Source: Actinomycetes bacterium (lineage in GTDB: Bacteria; Actinomycetota; Acidimicrobiia; Acidimicrobiales; Palsa-688). From it: a stretch of DNA of 13,612 bases. Positions 1-6,719 of this stretch are shown in pieces. Numbering within the stretch: the first letter of the stretch is position 1; every line of letters begins with the position of its first letter. The notes under the pieces are model-generated. The model was not told the origin of the DNA and ran no database searches. It saw nothing but the letters and a program-made list of their open reading frames with translations. Position numbers and translations under genes: made by a program. Location of the stretch: the NCBI GenBank assembly GCA_021815935.1, contig JAKAZH010000028.1, positions 1-13,612 of the forward strand, written 5' to 3'.

Positions 1-149
1 GCGAGCAAGTAGCGGACCTAGGTCACGACTCAAGCTGGAACGAGGAGAGGCCGCTCGGCACCAGAAAGCAACTCGATGCTCCGACGGTGGTTACGATCGC
101 TCCTAGCCGCTGCAGCGTAAAGCGTTCCTGCGTCCACAATAAGCACCAC
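1..149 (-). pseudogene. vapC: VapC-type PIN toxin, N-terminal remnant with two in-frame stops
   Basis: Read on the minus strand from GTG at 149 (or 146), the frame gives a PIN-domain start: LIVDAGTLYAAAARSDRNHR, then ELLSGAERPLLVPA. This matches the usual VapC opening (LIVDAGPLYAAAD...RH) with the first catalytic Asp in VDAG. Two stops follow: TGA at 32-30 and TAG at 20-18, in the pattern VPA-stop-VVT-stop-VRYLLA. Intact relatives read VPALVVTEVxYLL there, so the frame continues past both stops and the homology runs off the window edge. VapC proteins are Mg-dependent endoribonucleases of toxin-antitoxin modules. This copy cannot make the full PIN fold, which needs about 130 residues. It lies directly behind the damaged vapB, the normal order. 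The assignment to the PIN family is firm; the extent beyond the window is unknown. Confidence 0.75.
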
Positions 150-390
150 AGCGAAGGCCGGCGGCGGCGAACGACCGCCTTACCGACGAACTCGTCCACC
201 CGTTCGGAGGCGTCGACCGGTTCCCCCTCACCGATTGCGAAGAACCCAATCGCCCTGTGGGTACAGGGCCGGGCACGTACCGCTCGATAGCCTCTCGTGC
301 AACGTCCGCTATCGAGACACCCCGCAGCCGGGCCTCGAGACGGATCCTGACATCAAGATCATCTGGCAACATGATCGTCGTGCGCTTCAT
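150..390 (-). pseudogene. vapB: VapB-type ribbon-helix-helix antitoxin, frameshifted
   Basis: ATG at 390 opens MKRTTIMLPDDLDVRIRLEA, followed by RGVSIADVAREAIERYVPGP, a textbook CopG/Arc ribbon-helix-helix DNA-binding domain of about 42 residues. The next residues of this family are normally LGFFAIGEGEP(V/S)DASERVDEFV. That sequence is present, but in another frame: the original frame reads GRLGSSQSVRG, whereas the shifted frame gives GFFAIGEGEPVDASERVDEF and VGKAVVRRRR. The switch falls in the GGG run complementary to 245-247 and is explained by loss of one G. The stop codon expected just before vapC is also missing, so the shifted frame runs into vapC. The N-terminal DNA-binding part could still be made (a 95-residue product ending at 103). 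There is no ribosome-binding site of its own. The ATG lies 5 nt beyond the last recognisable codon of the acyl-CoA ligase fragment. Confidence 0.75.
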
Positions 391-395
391 GAGCT

Positions 396-814
396 AGCCA
401 GGCGTCGAATCCGACGGCGACCCCGTTGGATTCGCTCAACCTTACGAGAGTGGTCAGATTCGGAAGCTTCGGTGCGATGTCTGCCACCAGTTCGTCGAAG
501 GCCGGCTGGTAGAAAAGGTTCACGCAGTCGAACAGATCGAGTAACTCGGCATTCTCGCTCGCTGCGCTGCGCAGGTTGATCGAGCACCACACTGCGCCGG
601 CACGCGAGATCCCGAACACACAGGCGAAGGACCTCGGGTGGTTGGCCGACAAGATGGCGACCTTGTCTCCGGGCGTGACCCCCGAACGCCACAGCGCCTT
701 GGCCACTTCGTGGGAGAGGTCCAAGACCTGTTTGTATGTGAGCGACATTCGCTCAAGGGTGAGACAGGCAGCGGTCGCGTCCAGGAAGGCGCCCTTGTCA
801 AGGCAACAGGTCAG
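396..814 (-). pseudogene. acyl-CoA synthetase (AMP-binding family), N-terminal fragment
   Basis: The minus frame from about 814 to 396 reads LDKGAFLDATAACLTLE, SLTYKQVLDLSHEVAKAL, GVTPGDKVAILSANHPRSFA, CVFGISRAGAVWCSINLR, ENAELLDLFDCV, LPNLTTLVRL and GFDAWLA. This is the start of a fatty-acyl-CoA ligase of the ANL superfamily (activation of a carboxylate as acyl-AMP, then CoA transfer). Only about 140 of roughly 500 residues remain; the phosphate-binding loop, the A8 motif and the C-terminal lid are absent. The frame then runs into vapB sequence (HEAHDDHVAR) and stops at 359. No good start codon or ribosome-binding site is seen in frame at the 5' end; ATG at 748 lies inside the homology. It follows the SDR gene by about 10 nt, so the two were probably once one lipid or steroid catabolic operon. 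The fragment cannot be catalytic. Confidence 0.8.
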
Positions 815-824
815 CTGTGCCGGG

Positions 825-1619
825 TCACATGCCCATCCCGCCGTCGACTGGCAGTCCGGCGCCGTTTATAAACTTGGACCGATCGGAGGCGAGGAAGACC
901 ACTGCGTCGGCGATGTCGTCGGCAGTGGCTAGACGGCCGGAAGGCGTTCGTCCGACCACGGCGGTTACAGCATCCTCGACCGAGGCGAACAGACCGAGCC
1001 GAGCAACGTCGTTCGCCAAGGCGATGCCCATCTCGTTGGCTACAAGACCTGGGTAGACGCAGTTGACGCGCACCCCGTAGCCGAGTTGACCGCTTTCCAT
1101 CGCCGCCACACGGGTCAACCGGTCGATGGCAGATTTGCTGGCGGAATAGAGCGCGATCGACGGAAACGCAATCGTCGCCGCTACCGATGCGATGTTTACG
1201 ACGACGCCGCCATGGCCGGCCGCACCCCCGGGTCGCATCGCACGGAACGCGTGCTTTATTCCAAGGGCGGTACCGATGACGTTGACCTCGACCATCCGCA
1301 TCGCCTTCGCAGCGTCGAGATCGACAATAAGGTCGGTGACCTCCAAGCCGGCGTTGTTCACCACGAGGTCCAGGCCGCCGAGTTGCTCTGTCGTCCCTGC
1401 GATCGCAGCTTCCCATGAGGCGTCGTCGGTGACGTCTAGATGGAAGAACGCGTGTCGGGCTCCTAGCGAGGAGGCGACCTCAGCTCCGCGCTCGTCTTGC
1501 AGATCAGCCACTACGACAGTGGCGCCGGCTGCGGCCAGAGCGCGCCCCGTGGCCTCTCCCAATCCTTGGGCACCACCGGTGACGAGGGCGATGCGGCCCG
1601 ACAGGTCTGTCGTGATCAT
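825..1619 (-). CDS. SDR family NAD-dependent oxidoreductase
   Basis: A 264-residue classical short-chain dehydrogenase. The cofactor motif TGGAQGLG is at residues 14-21. Asp39 closes beta-strand 2 (VVVADLQ), which favours NAD(H) over NADP(H). NNAG is at 88-91, Asn113 in EVNVIG, Ser145 in VNIASV, and the catalytic pair Tyr158/Lys162 in YSASK; the C-terminal GAGLPVDGG closes the fold. The length is normal for the family. I chose ATG at 1619 because AAGGAG (1632-1627) sits 7 nt upstream. An in-frame ATG at 1655 has no such site and would lie in the predicted -10 box. It resembles hydroxysteroid or 3-hydroxyacyl dehydrogenases, but the substrate cannot be read from sequence. It is followed by a broken acyl-CoA synthetase and is divergent from a TetR gene, which suggests TetR-controlled lipid or steroid oxidation (inference). 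Confidence 0.93.
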   Translation of the reverse strand: MITTDLSGRIALVTGGAQGLGEATGRALAAAGATVVVADLQDERGAEVASSLGARHAFFHLDVTDDASWEAAIAGTTEQLGGLDLVVNNAGLEVTDLIVDLDAAKAMRMVEVNVIGTALGIKHAFRAMRPGGAAGHGGVVVNIASVAATIAFPSIALYSASKSAIDRLTRVAAMESGQLGYGVRVNCVYPGLVANEMGIALANDVARLGLFASVEDAVTAVVGRTPSGRLATADDIADAVVFLASDRSKFINGAGLPVDGGMGM

Positions 1620-1653
1620 GGCGAAGCTCCTTCCCAGCAACGAGTTGTCGGCC

Positions 1654-1683
1654 ATTGTGCCTCGTCAGCTTGTCGACTGTCAA
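1654..1683 (-). promoter_or_regulatory. candidate promoter of the SDR gene
   Basis: On the minus strand TTGACA (1683-1678) is followed after 18 nt by CACAAT (1659-1654). A start near 1647 would give a leader of about 28 nt that carries the AAGGAG site of the SDR. The -35 is a perfect consensus; the -10 is 4 of 6. Confidence 0.4.
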
Positions 1684-1705
1684 GATTTTACTAGTCAACC
1701 GTCAA
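1679..1705. promoter_or_regulatory. GTCAA repeats, candidate TetR operator
   Basis: Three GTCAA copies at 1679-1683, 1694-1698 and 1701-1705 (TTGAC on the minus strand) lie between the SDR gene and tetR. They overlap and flank the SDR -35 box. The first and third are part of a longer direct repeat, AC(T/C)GTCAAG. A repressor bound here would block the SDR promoter. No clean palindrome is present, so the operator assignment is weak. Confidence 0.3.
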
Positions 1706-1771
1706 GGATTCTTCGGTCATCCCTCCAAGTGGCCGGTAGGATGTCTCCCGTTACACTTTGTAGGAGACTTG

Positions 1772-2485
1772 ATGGCTATTACGATCCGAGCGCGGCGCAC
1801 CCCGGTCGACAAGCACGAAGCGCGACGCCGTGCCCTCGCGGAGTCCGCACTACGCACACTCGGCGAGCTCGGGTACGCCAAATTTTCGCTACGCGAAATG
1901 GCCAACCACTCCGAGTTCACCCACGGCGTTGTGCACTACTACTTCGCCGACAAACTCGACCTCATCGTCTACTGCGTCCAGCACTACAAGGCAACCTGCA
2001 TCACCCGCTACGACGACGTCGTCGACCAGTCCCTCACAGCCGACGAGCTGCTCCGTGCCTTCACCAAGAAACTTAGGGAGACTATCGAAGACGAAGCGCC
2101 CATGCACCGGCTGTGGTACGACCTGCGCTCGCAGAGCATGTTCGAGTCCGGTTTGAACGACGCTGTCAGCCACATTGACAAGGCGCTGGCCGACATGGTC
2201 TGGCGGGTCTTGACCCGCTACGGCGAACTAGGCGGGATGCAGCTTGTCATCGACAAACCAGCGGCCTACGCGATGCTCGACGGCATCTTTCAGCAGGCGC
2301 TGCTCGGACATCAGCGAGATCCGGGCGGCGCCCATCTTGACCAGCTCGAACGACAGGTAGAGTTGCTCCTAGCGATCATGATCGACGCACGCGTCGAGGA
2401 CGGCCGTGTAGCTAGCCACGTGGTCACGCGCTCGCGCCGCGTTGGGCTCGGCGCCGACGAGCCGACTGCAGGGGCGGTGGCGTAG
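1772..2485 (+). CDS. TetR/AcrR family transcriptional regulator
   Basis: A 237-residue protein. The N-terminal TetR helix-turn-helix spans about residues 14-62: EARRRALAESALRTLGELGY, FSLREMANHSEFTHGVVHYY and FADKLDLIVYC, with the family's typical G-Y...HYYF-DK-L pattern. The remaining 170 residues are the all-helical ligand-binding and dimer domain, of no specific subfamily that I can name. ATG at 1772 is chosen for the AGGAG at 1762-1766 (5 nt spacer); the open frame extends further upstream without such a site. It is divergent from the SDR gene with 152 nt between the starts, a usual arrangement for a local repressor whose ligand is a substrate or product of the neighbouring enzyme. The last 175 nt overlap, on the opposite strand, the tail of the HTH gene at 2311-2763. 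The final residues after IMIDARVEDGR look unstructured and may be a later extension. Confidence 0.9.
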   Translation: MAITIRARRTPVDKHEARRRALAESALRTLGELGYAKFSLREMANHSEFTHGVVHYYFADKLDLIVYCVQHYKATCITRYDDVVDQSLTADELLRAFTKKLRETIEDEAPMHRLWYDLRSQSMFESGLNDAVSHIDKALADMVWRVLTRYGELGGMQLVIDKPAAYAMLDGIFQQALLGHQRDPGGAHLDQLERQVELLLAIMIDARVEDGRVASHVVTRSRRVGLGADEPTAGAVA

Positions 2486-2763
2486 TCGGCTGATGTGCCG
2501 TCATAGAAACCGAGCCCGCCGGCTTCCTCGGTCAGTTGGTTCAGCGCGGTTCGCCGTTCTGCGCGGCGGCGTTGCTGGAAGTCGATGAGGTCTTGGAGGC
2601 GGACCCGGCGGCGACGGTTGGGTTTCTCGAAGGCGATGGCGCCGGCTTCGAGCAGCTTGACCAGGGTGGGGCGGCTCACCCCGAGGAAGTCGGCCGCCTC
2701 CTGGGTGGCGAGGAGCAGACCTTGGGGGGCGACGGGGGACGTTCTCTTCCTCGAGGTCGACAT
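2311..2763 (-). CDS. excisionase/AlpA-like HTH protein, probable orphan antitoxin
   Basis: Residues about 14-60 form a MerR/excisionase-type helix-turn-helix: LLLATQEAADFLGVSRPTLV, KLLEAGAIAFEKPNRRRRVR, LQDLIDFQQRRRAERR. This type is often the antitoxin of a PIN-domain toxin, with a tail like the LTEEAGGLGFYD seen here. No toxin gene follows. After LGFYDGTSADYA the tail is simply the antisense of the tetR 3' end, so the natural C-terminus was probably lost at a breakpoint near 2485. The start is uncertain. ATG 2763 (used here) and GTG 2772 have weak sites. ATG 2800 has an excellent GGAGG with a 5 nt spacer but is in another frame (MTSRKPITRSDRDVDLEEEN). It joins the HTH frame if one C is removed from the C6 run complementary to 2724-2729. 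A frameshifted antitoxin is therefore possible. Confidence 0.65.
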   Translation of the reverse strand: MSTSRKRTSPVAPQGLLLATQEAADFLGVSRPTLVKLLEAGAIAFEKPNRRRRVRLQDLIDFQQRRRAERRTALNQLTEEAGGLGFYDGTSADYATAPAVGSSAPSPTRRERVTTWLATRPSSTRASIMIARSNSTCRSSWSRWAPPGSR

Positions 2764-3057
2764 CGCGGTCACTTCGGGTTATGGGCTTTCGAGAAGTCAT
2801 CCGTTCCTCCGGTGGTGCATGGGCATCACATGGATCACAAGTAAACAGTTCGGCCGTTCGACGGCAATGATCTCCGACTACCTGCAGCGCTCACCGACGC
2901 CGACCCACCTGAAGATCACCGCATCGATCACCTCGTCGGTCTCAGCGGTGGGAGTGACGGTCCCGATAACGGTTTCCCCGAGTGAACCGGACTGGCTTCG
3001 CTTCCATCCCTCACATTGTGTCACGAAGTCCGCCGAGCGGTCGTCAGCGGACAGAGC

Positions 3058-3089
3058 AAAAAGCACCCCTACCCGGTGGCGAGAGGTGC
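3058..3089 (-). terminator. Rho-independent terminator on the minus strand
   Basis: On the minus strand the arms GCACCTCT (3089-3082) and AGGGGTGC (3070-3063) form an 8-bp stem with one G-U pair and an 11-nt loop, followed by TTTTT (3062-3058). This is the standard intrinsic terminator form. No intact minus-strand gene ends just upstream; the nearest is the broken uvrD2 ending at 3579. The terminator may therefore have outlived its gene. Confidence 0.55.
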
Positions 3090-3093
3090 CTTT

Positions 3094-3110
3094 CCGGGTC
3101 TTTGACCCGG
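3094..3110. repeat. perfect 7-bp hairpin next to the terminator
   Basis: CCGGGTC (3094-3100), loop TTT, GACCCGG (3104-3110): a perfect GC-rich stem only 4 nt from the terminator above. It could be a second transcription barrier or a small extragenic palindrome. Confidence 0.5.
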
Positions 3111-3170
3111 GCATGGCGGTGGTGACCTAACTCGGCAGTTTAAGGATCGTCGCAAATGCCACCCGAAGGC

Positions 3171-3575
3171 CTCCTAACGACGAGCTTTAACGCTGAAGCT
3201 GCTCCAGCGAGAACTGTCCCCTTGCGAGCGACTCAACCGGCTTCGATCTATCGGAGTTCGGGTAGCCATCGACGACTTCGGGACCGGCTACTCGTCGTTG
3301 TCGTACCTGGCAGACCTTCCTGCCGACATCGTCAAGATCGACCAGTCGTTTGTCCGCGATCTGTTCGACAGGGCGGCAGCGGTGGCGCTGATCACTGATG
3401 TAATGAAGCTGGCACAGTCTCTCGGTGTCGACGTCATCGCCCAAGGCGTCGAAACCGAAGAGCAGCAGGCGGCCCTGTCCACCTTAGGCTGCCTACACTC
3501 CCAGGGATACTTATACTCAAAGCCTCTCTCCGCAGACAACTTCGTCAAACCCCTTCGCTACCGAGGTCGCCACGC
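3171..3575 (+). pseudogene. EAL-domain (c-di-GMP phosphodiesterase) remnant, C-terminal half
   Basis: The plus frame reads ERLNRLRSIGVRVAIDDFGT, GYSSLSYLADLPADIVKIDQ, SFVRDL, ALITDVMKLAQSLGVDVIAQ, GVETEEQQAALSTLGC and SQGYLYSKPLSADNF. These are the DDFGTGYSS, KID and E-GVE metal and c-di-GMP-binding motifs of an EAL domain, although the usual IAEGVE reads IAQGVE. The N-terminal half, including the EAL signature itself and any GGDEF or sensor domain, is absent. Upstream of about 3220 the homology continues in another frame (SFNAEAAPARTV, comparable to ESALxADPARTV). One extra base near the CCCCTT run at 3218-3223 accounts for the break. There is no start codon or ribosome-binding site at the beginning. 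The frame continues to 4023 only because it is antisense to uvrD2; real homology ends near 3560. The fragment cannot fold into a working phosphodiesterase. Confidence 0.8.
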
Positions 3576-3578
3576 AGC

Positions 3579-5503
3579 TCAGAAGGAGCCGAGAACGACG
3601 GCCATCCGGCTCGCCCATTTCCCAGACAATTCCACGCCGAGCGTAGCAGCGACCTCGTCGGCCGACGATGGACGTTTGTCAACCAGCCGCAGGAGGCCGT
3701 CCGTGCGCAACAACTCTTCGGGGAGCTTTCCTGTCGCGTTAGCGGCATCTACCGAAACTTGGATTGCTTGTCTCGCCACGCGACCGAGTGAACCGGGGGC
3801 GCTACGAAGACAGACCCCGCAGACACCGAGCCTGCGCGCCGCCGCACCTTTGAGCGGGTCGGCGCAATGCGCGCACGAGTTGACGGCGGGTGAGGGCGTA
3901 TGCGCAAACGCATGGCGGTTGACGGCCCGTGGTGATCGCCCGCCAGTTCGTGACTGGCTGGAGAGCCTGCGCGGCGGCGAGGAAGAAGACGAACTCGACG
4001 ACCCCGACACCTGGTCGAGGTAAGGGCTCGGCCGGTTGTCCCAGCCCCTGGCGTTGAGCGCCGGCCATGTCAGATGCAGTTCCGTGCGCGCCCTGGTTAT
4101 CCCGACATGCAACAGCCGCTCCTCCTCGGCGAGTTGTCCCGGCGTCGCTGCAAAGCTGGACGGGACGCAACCATCAGCCATTCCGACGACGAACACGACG
4201 TCCCACTCCAAACCCTTGGATCTATGCAGCGTCGCAAGTGTGACACCCTCGGCGCCCAAATCGACGTTGCGTCTCGCCAGGGCCTTGATCTCAGCGAGTG
4301 TCGAGCGGGCATCGCTTGGCAACCCGCTCGCAAAAGCGGCTAATCCTTGGACCAGTTCGGCGAGAGCCAGCAGCGATTCCCATCGTGAGCGGGCCGCGCC
4401 GAGACCGTCTGGCGGCGAGTCCAAGTCGAAGCCAGCTTCGCCGAGCACCGACGAAAGCAGGTCAGGTCCGTTGCGATCCGGATCGACCCTCGCGAGCCGA
4501 CCGAAGCGTAACAGCACCGAGCGGATCTCCACTCGCTCGAAAAAGGTGACATCCTCGGCGACCCTGCTGGCGATGCCGGCACGTGTCAGTGCCGCCTCGA
4601 AACGCGCTTGGGCGGAGTTGAACCTGTAGAGCACGGCGACCTGCGACGGCAGCGTTCCTGACGCGACAGCGCGGCGGATCGCCCCCGCAACCCAAGACGC
4701 TTCCTCCGACTCGGTCCCCAAACGATGCACTTTGGGGGACGGCCCGCCGGCCGGCTCGGAGCCAGAGGCTTCGTCGTCTCGTCCGTAGCTACACGGTTCG
4801 CCCATTTGAGGATCTGGGGGCTGCTTCGGTAGTTCCGGTCGAGGTTGACCACTCTTGCCAACGGGTAGCGTCCGAGAAAACCCGTCAAGTAGCGGGGTTC
4901 CGCCCCTTTCCAGGAGTAGATGGCCTGGCGGGGATCTCCGACGACACAAAGGTCCTGGTTGTCACCGACGATCGCCTCTAGGAGACGCTGCTGTGCCGGG
5001 TCGGTGTCTTGGTATTCGTCGACGGTGACGTGCGCCCAACGGATTCTCACCTGTCGTGCGGCTTGAGGGTGAGCGTTGAGCACCTCCGCTGCGATGTCGA
5101 GCAGGTCGGCAAAGTCAACCCGCGCGAGCGCGGCTTTGCTGTGCGCGTAGCGCTGCCATCCATCGGTCACGGTTCGAGGCGAGACGCCGGGTTTGCGGTC
5201 GGCCGCCGACGATGCCGACTCGTATTCCTCAGGCCCTTCGAGACGGCTCCTAGCCCAGGCGACCTCGTCCGTGACGTCGCGCACGGCTGCGCTGTCGGAG
5301 TCCTTGCCTGTCACAGCGCGGAGACTGTCGCGCCACAGGCGCCAAGCGTCGCGCTCCGCTAACACGACAGGCGACTCACCCGGTCGTCCGGTGAGAGCCC
5401 AGAACTGGGCTGCAACTCTCAAACCGCCGGCATGGAAGGTGCGTGCATCCACCCCCGCCACCCCCAGGGCACGAATGCAGAGATCGCAATCTTTGTCGCC
5501 ACT
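3579..5503 (-). pseudogene. uvrD2: UvrD2-type superfamily 1 DNA helicase, 5'-truncated and frameshifted
   Basis: Two overlapping minus frames carry one helicase. Upstream frame (to about 4738): ALGVAGVDARTFHAGGLR, motif II VTVDEYQDT, motif III VVGDPRQAIYSWKG, motif IV NLDRNYRSSPQILKWANRV. Downstream frame: VAVLYRFNSAQARFEAAL, motif V TLATLHRSKGLEWDVVFVVG, motif VI EERLLHVGITRARTELHLTW. A C-X2-C-X14-C-X2-C cluster (CAHC...CGVC) and an HRDC-like tail follow. The Cys4 cluster before HRDC is the hallmark of mycobacterial UvrD2, a 3'-5' helicase. The frame changes at the G5 run 4734-4738, as if one base were lost. The first part of the gene, including the Q motif and the Walker A motif, is missing: the frame stops at 5506-5504 and no GxGxGKT is encoded upstream. 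The product could not hydrolyse ATP. A serine-rich linker (SGSSSSSSSS) before the Cys cluster is unusual. Confidence 0.85.
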
Positions 5504-5710
5504 CTACTGATCCGCTGGGAAGCCATCGGGAGTCGACATCGAAAAAGAGTGGACCGGCCAGCAGATCGATGTGAACCTCACCGAACCCGCCAGTCCCGCG
5601 CCCCAGTCGCCCTCCTCAGCTGACCCACCATGGAAAAGATGGTTCTCCACTGAAGTTGGGTGACTCTTCGTCGGCTAAAGCGAGCGGGACTCGAGGCGAG
5701 CCCCGAGGCA
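5504..5710. other. 207 nt between the helicase relic and the SDR, unassigned
   Basis: No gene is recognised. The plus strand from about 5514 to 5656 is open and reads protein-like (KEWTGQQIDVNLTEPASP, PPWKRWFSTEVG, then TGA at 5660-5662). It has a stop just upstream, no start codon with a ribosome-binding site, and no family I can name. It could be the 3' end of another lost gene or chance. Confidence 0.3.
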
Positions 5711-6403
5711 CTACATGCTCATGGCTGTCTGACCGCCGTCTACCGGGATGACCGCCCCGTTGACAAATGATGCCGCCGGTTCGGTCAATGCCACGATCAT
5801 GTAGGCGATCTCCGCGGGCGCCGCGTAGCGGCCGGCGGGGACGTGCCGGCGGGCCCAGGTGTGGCGGTCAGCCTCCGGGATCGGCGCTGTCATCCCTGTA
5901 AGGGTTGCGCCTGGACAGACGCAGTTCGCGGTTACCCCGCTCCGGCCGAGGTCGACGGCGAGCGACCGGGTGAAGCCGACGACTGCGTGCTTGGAGACCG
6001 AGTACGGACCAAGCCAGCGGGCCGCGCCCAGTCCCTCAGTCGAGGCAAGATTGACGATCCGGCCTTTGCCTTCGCGCACAAGGTCCGCCAGACAGGCCCG
6101 CACGACGTGCATTGAGCCCGTCAGGTTGATGGCGATCGCCCGCTCCCACTCGGCCACGTACGCCTCGTCGTCGAGTCGGCCTGTCGAGGAGACGCCAGCC
6201 GCATTGACAACGATGTCGATCGGGCCGAACGCTTGGCGGATCCTTGCCACGCCGGCCTCCACTGCTGCCCGGTCGGCTACGTCCACCGGCTCGGGCCCGT
6301 TTCGGTCCAGAACACCGACGGCCACGCCCTTGGCCTCGAGGAGTTGCACGGTGGCGCGACCGATCCCGCTTGCCCCGCCGCTGACGACTGCGACCCTTGT
6401 CAC
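5711..6403 (-). CDS. SDR family oxidoreductase
   Basis: A 230-residue classical short-chain dehydrogenase with all key residues. The glycine-rich loop is SGGASGIG at 8-15 (Ser in place of the usual Thr). Asp33 ends strand 2 (VGVLDRN), favouring NAD(H). The NNAG motif appears as NAAG at 67-70, Asn93 is in AINLTG, Ser121 in VNLAST, and Tyr134/Lys138 in YSVSK; the protein ends GAVIPVDGGQ. The length is slightly short but complete. GTG at 6403 is the first possible start: the codon just before it is the TAG that ends the aquaporin relic. No Shine-Dalgarno is visible. The sequence CATGAT ends 7 nt before the GTG, so a leaderless transcript is possible, although the matching -35 (TTGCGC, 17 nt away) is poor. 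The substrate is unknown; the gene is not an evident duplicate of the SDR at 825. Confidence 0.9.
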   Translation of the reverse strand: MTRVAVVSGGASGIGRATVQLLEAKGVAVGVLDRNGPEPVDVADRAAVEAGVARIRQAFGPIDIVVNAAGVSSTGRLDDEAYVAEWERAIAINLTGSMHVVRACLADLVREGKGRIVNLASTEGLGAARWLGPYSVSKHAVVGFTRSLAVDLGRSGVTANCVCPGATLTGMTAPIPEADRHTWARRHVPAGRYAAPAEIAYMIVALTEPAASFVNGAVIPVDGGQTAMSM

Positions 6404-6719
6404 CTACGAAATCATGACTGTTCGGCGGCGTCCGCGCAAGCTTGGCGCCACAATGCCCGCTCTCAGCACCGCACCGGCGACCTGACCGGCGACGTAGACG
6501 GTAGACCCTACATCGCGATTATCCGAGGCTGGTAACACCGATACTGACCGCTGGGTCGAGGTGACCGCCGCGTCGCATGCCGAGAGGTGAGTACACAAAC
6601 CCTGAGGCCATCATCACTGTCACCACTCCGACTAGCAGGCAAGCTACCAAAAGGTTGGAGACCATCCGCGTGCTTGCGGCTGAGGCGCAAAGAAGAACGT
6701 AGCCGCCGACAAAGTTGCG
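6404..6719 (-). pseudogene. aquaporin/MIP family remnant, N-terminal half, frameshifted
   Basis: The minus frame from about 6719 reads NFVGGYVLLCASAAS, NLLVACLLVGVVTVMMASG, then PLGMRRGGHLDPAVSIGV and TSLG, ending at TAA 6521-6519. The next piece, RDVGSTVYVAGQVAGAVLRA, is in another frame and runs to TAG at 6406-6404. Together they follow the MIP pattern: helix 1, helix 2, GGHLNPAVT, then YVxAQxxGAxLGA. The NPA box is DPA here. The second half-repeat with the NPAR box is missing altogether. MIP channels conduct water or glycerol and need both half-repeats, so this cannot be a working channel. Further N-terminal pieces may lie up to about 6790 in another frame (GIAILVAATLSAATFFFA). It abuts the SDR start with no spacer. 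Confidence 0.7.

Larger units (their letters stand above)
2801..3165. other. 365 nt without a recognisable gene
   Basis: No frame on either strand gives a protein I recognise. The 78-codon minus frame at 2878-3114 (MPGSKTRKGTSRH...) overlaps a strong hairpin and has no convincing ribosome-binding site, so I do not call it. What the stretch does hold is a direct repeat ATCACA-TGG-ATCACA at 2825-2839, 25 nt upstream of ATG 2800 of the HTH gene and a possible autoregulatory site, and the two hairpins listed separately at 3058-3110. Confidence 0.5.

Noticed and set aside
1192..2076. 294-codon plus-strand frame over the SDR and the start of tetR
   Set aside because: It is antisense to a fully motif-complete SDR and out of frame with tetR; composition is Arg/Ser/Thr-rich as expected of a shadow.
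2878..3114. 78-codon minus frame as a small gene
   Set aside because: No recognisable motif, no convincing ribosome-binding site, and its start overlaps the hairpins at 3063-3110.
3298..4023. Long plus-strand frame continuing from the EAL fragment
   Set aside because: Only about the first 90 codons are EAL; the rest is antisense to the uvrD2 coding sequence and shows no family.
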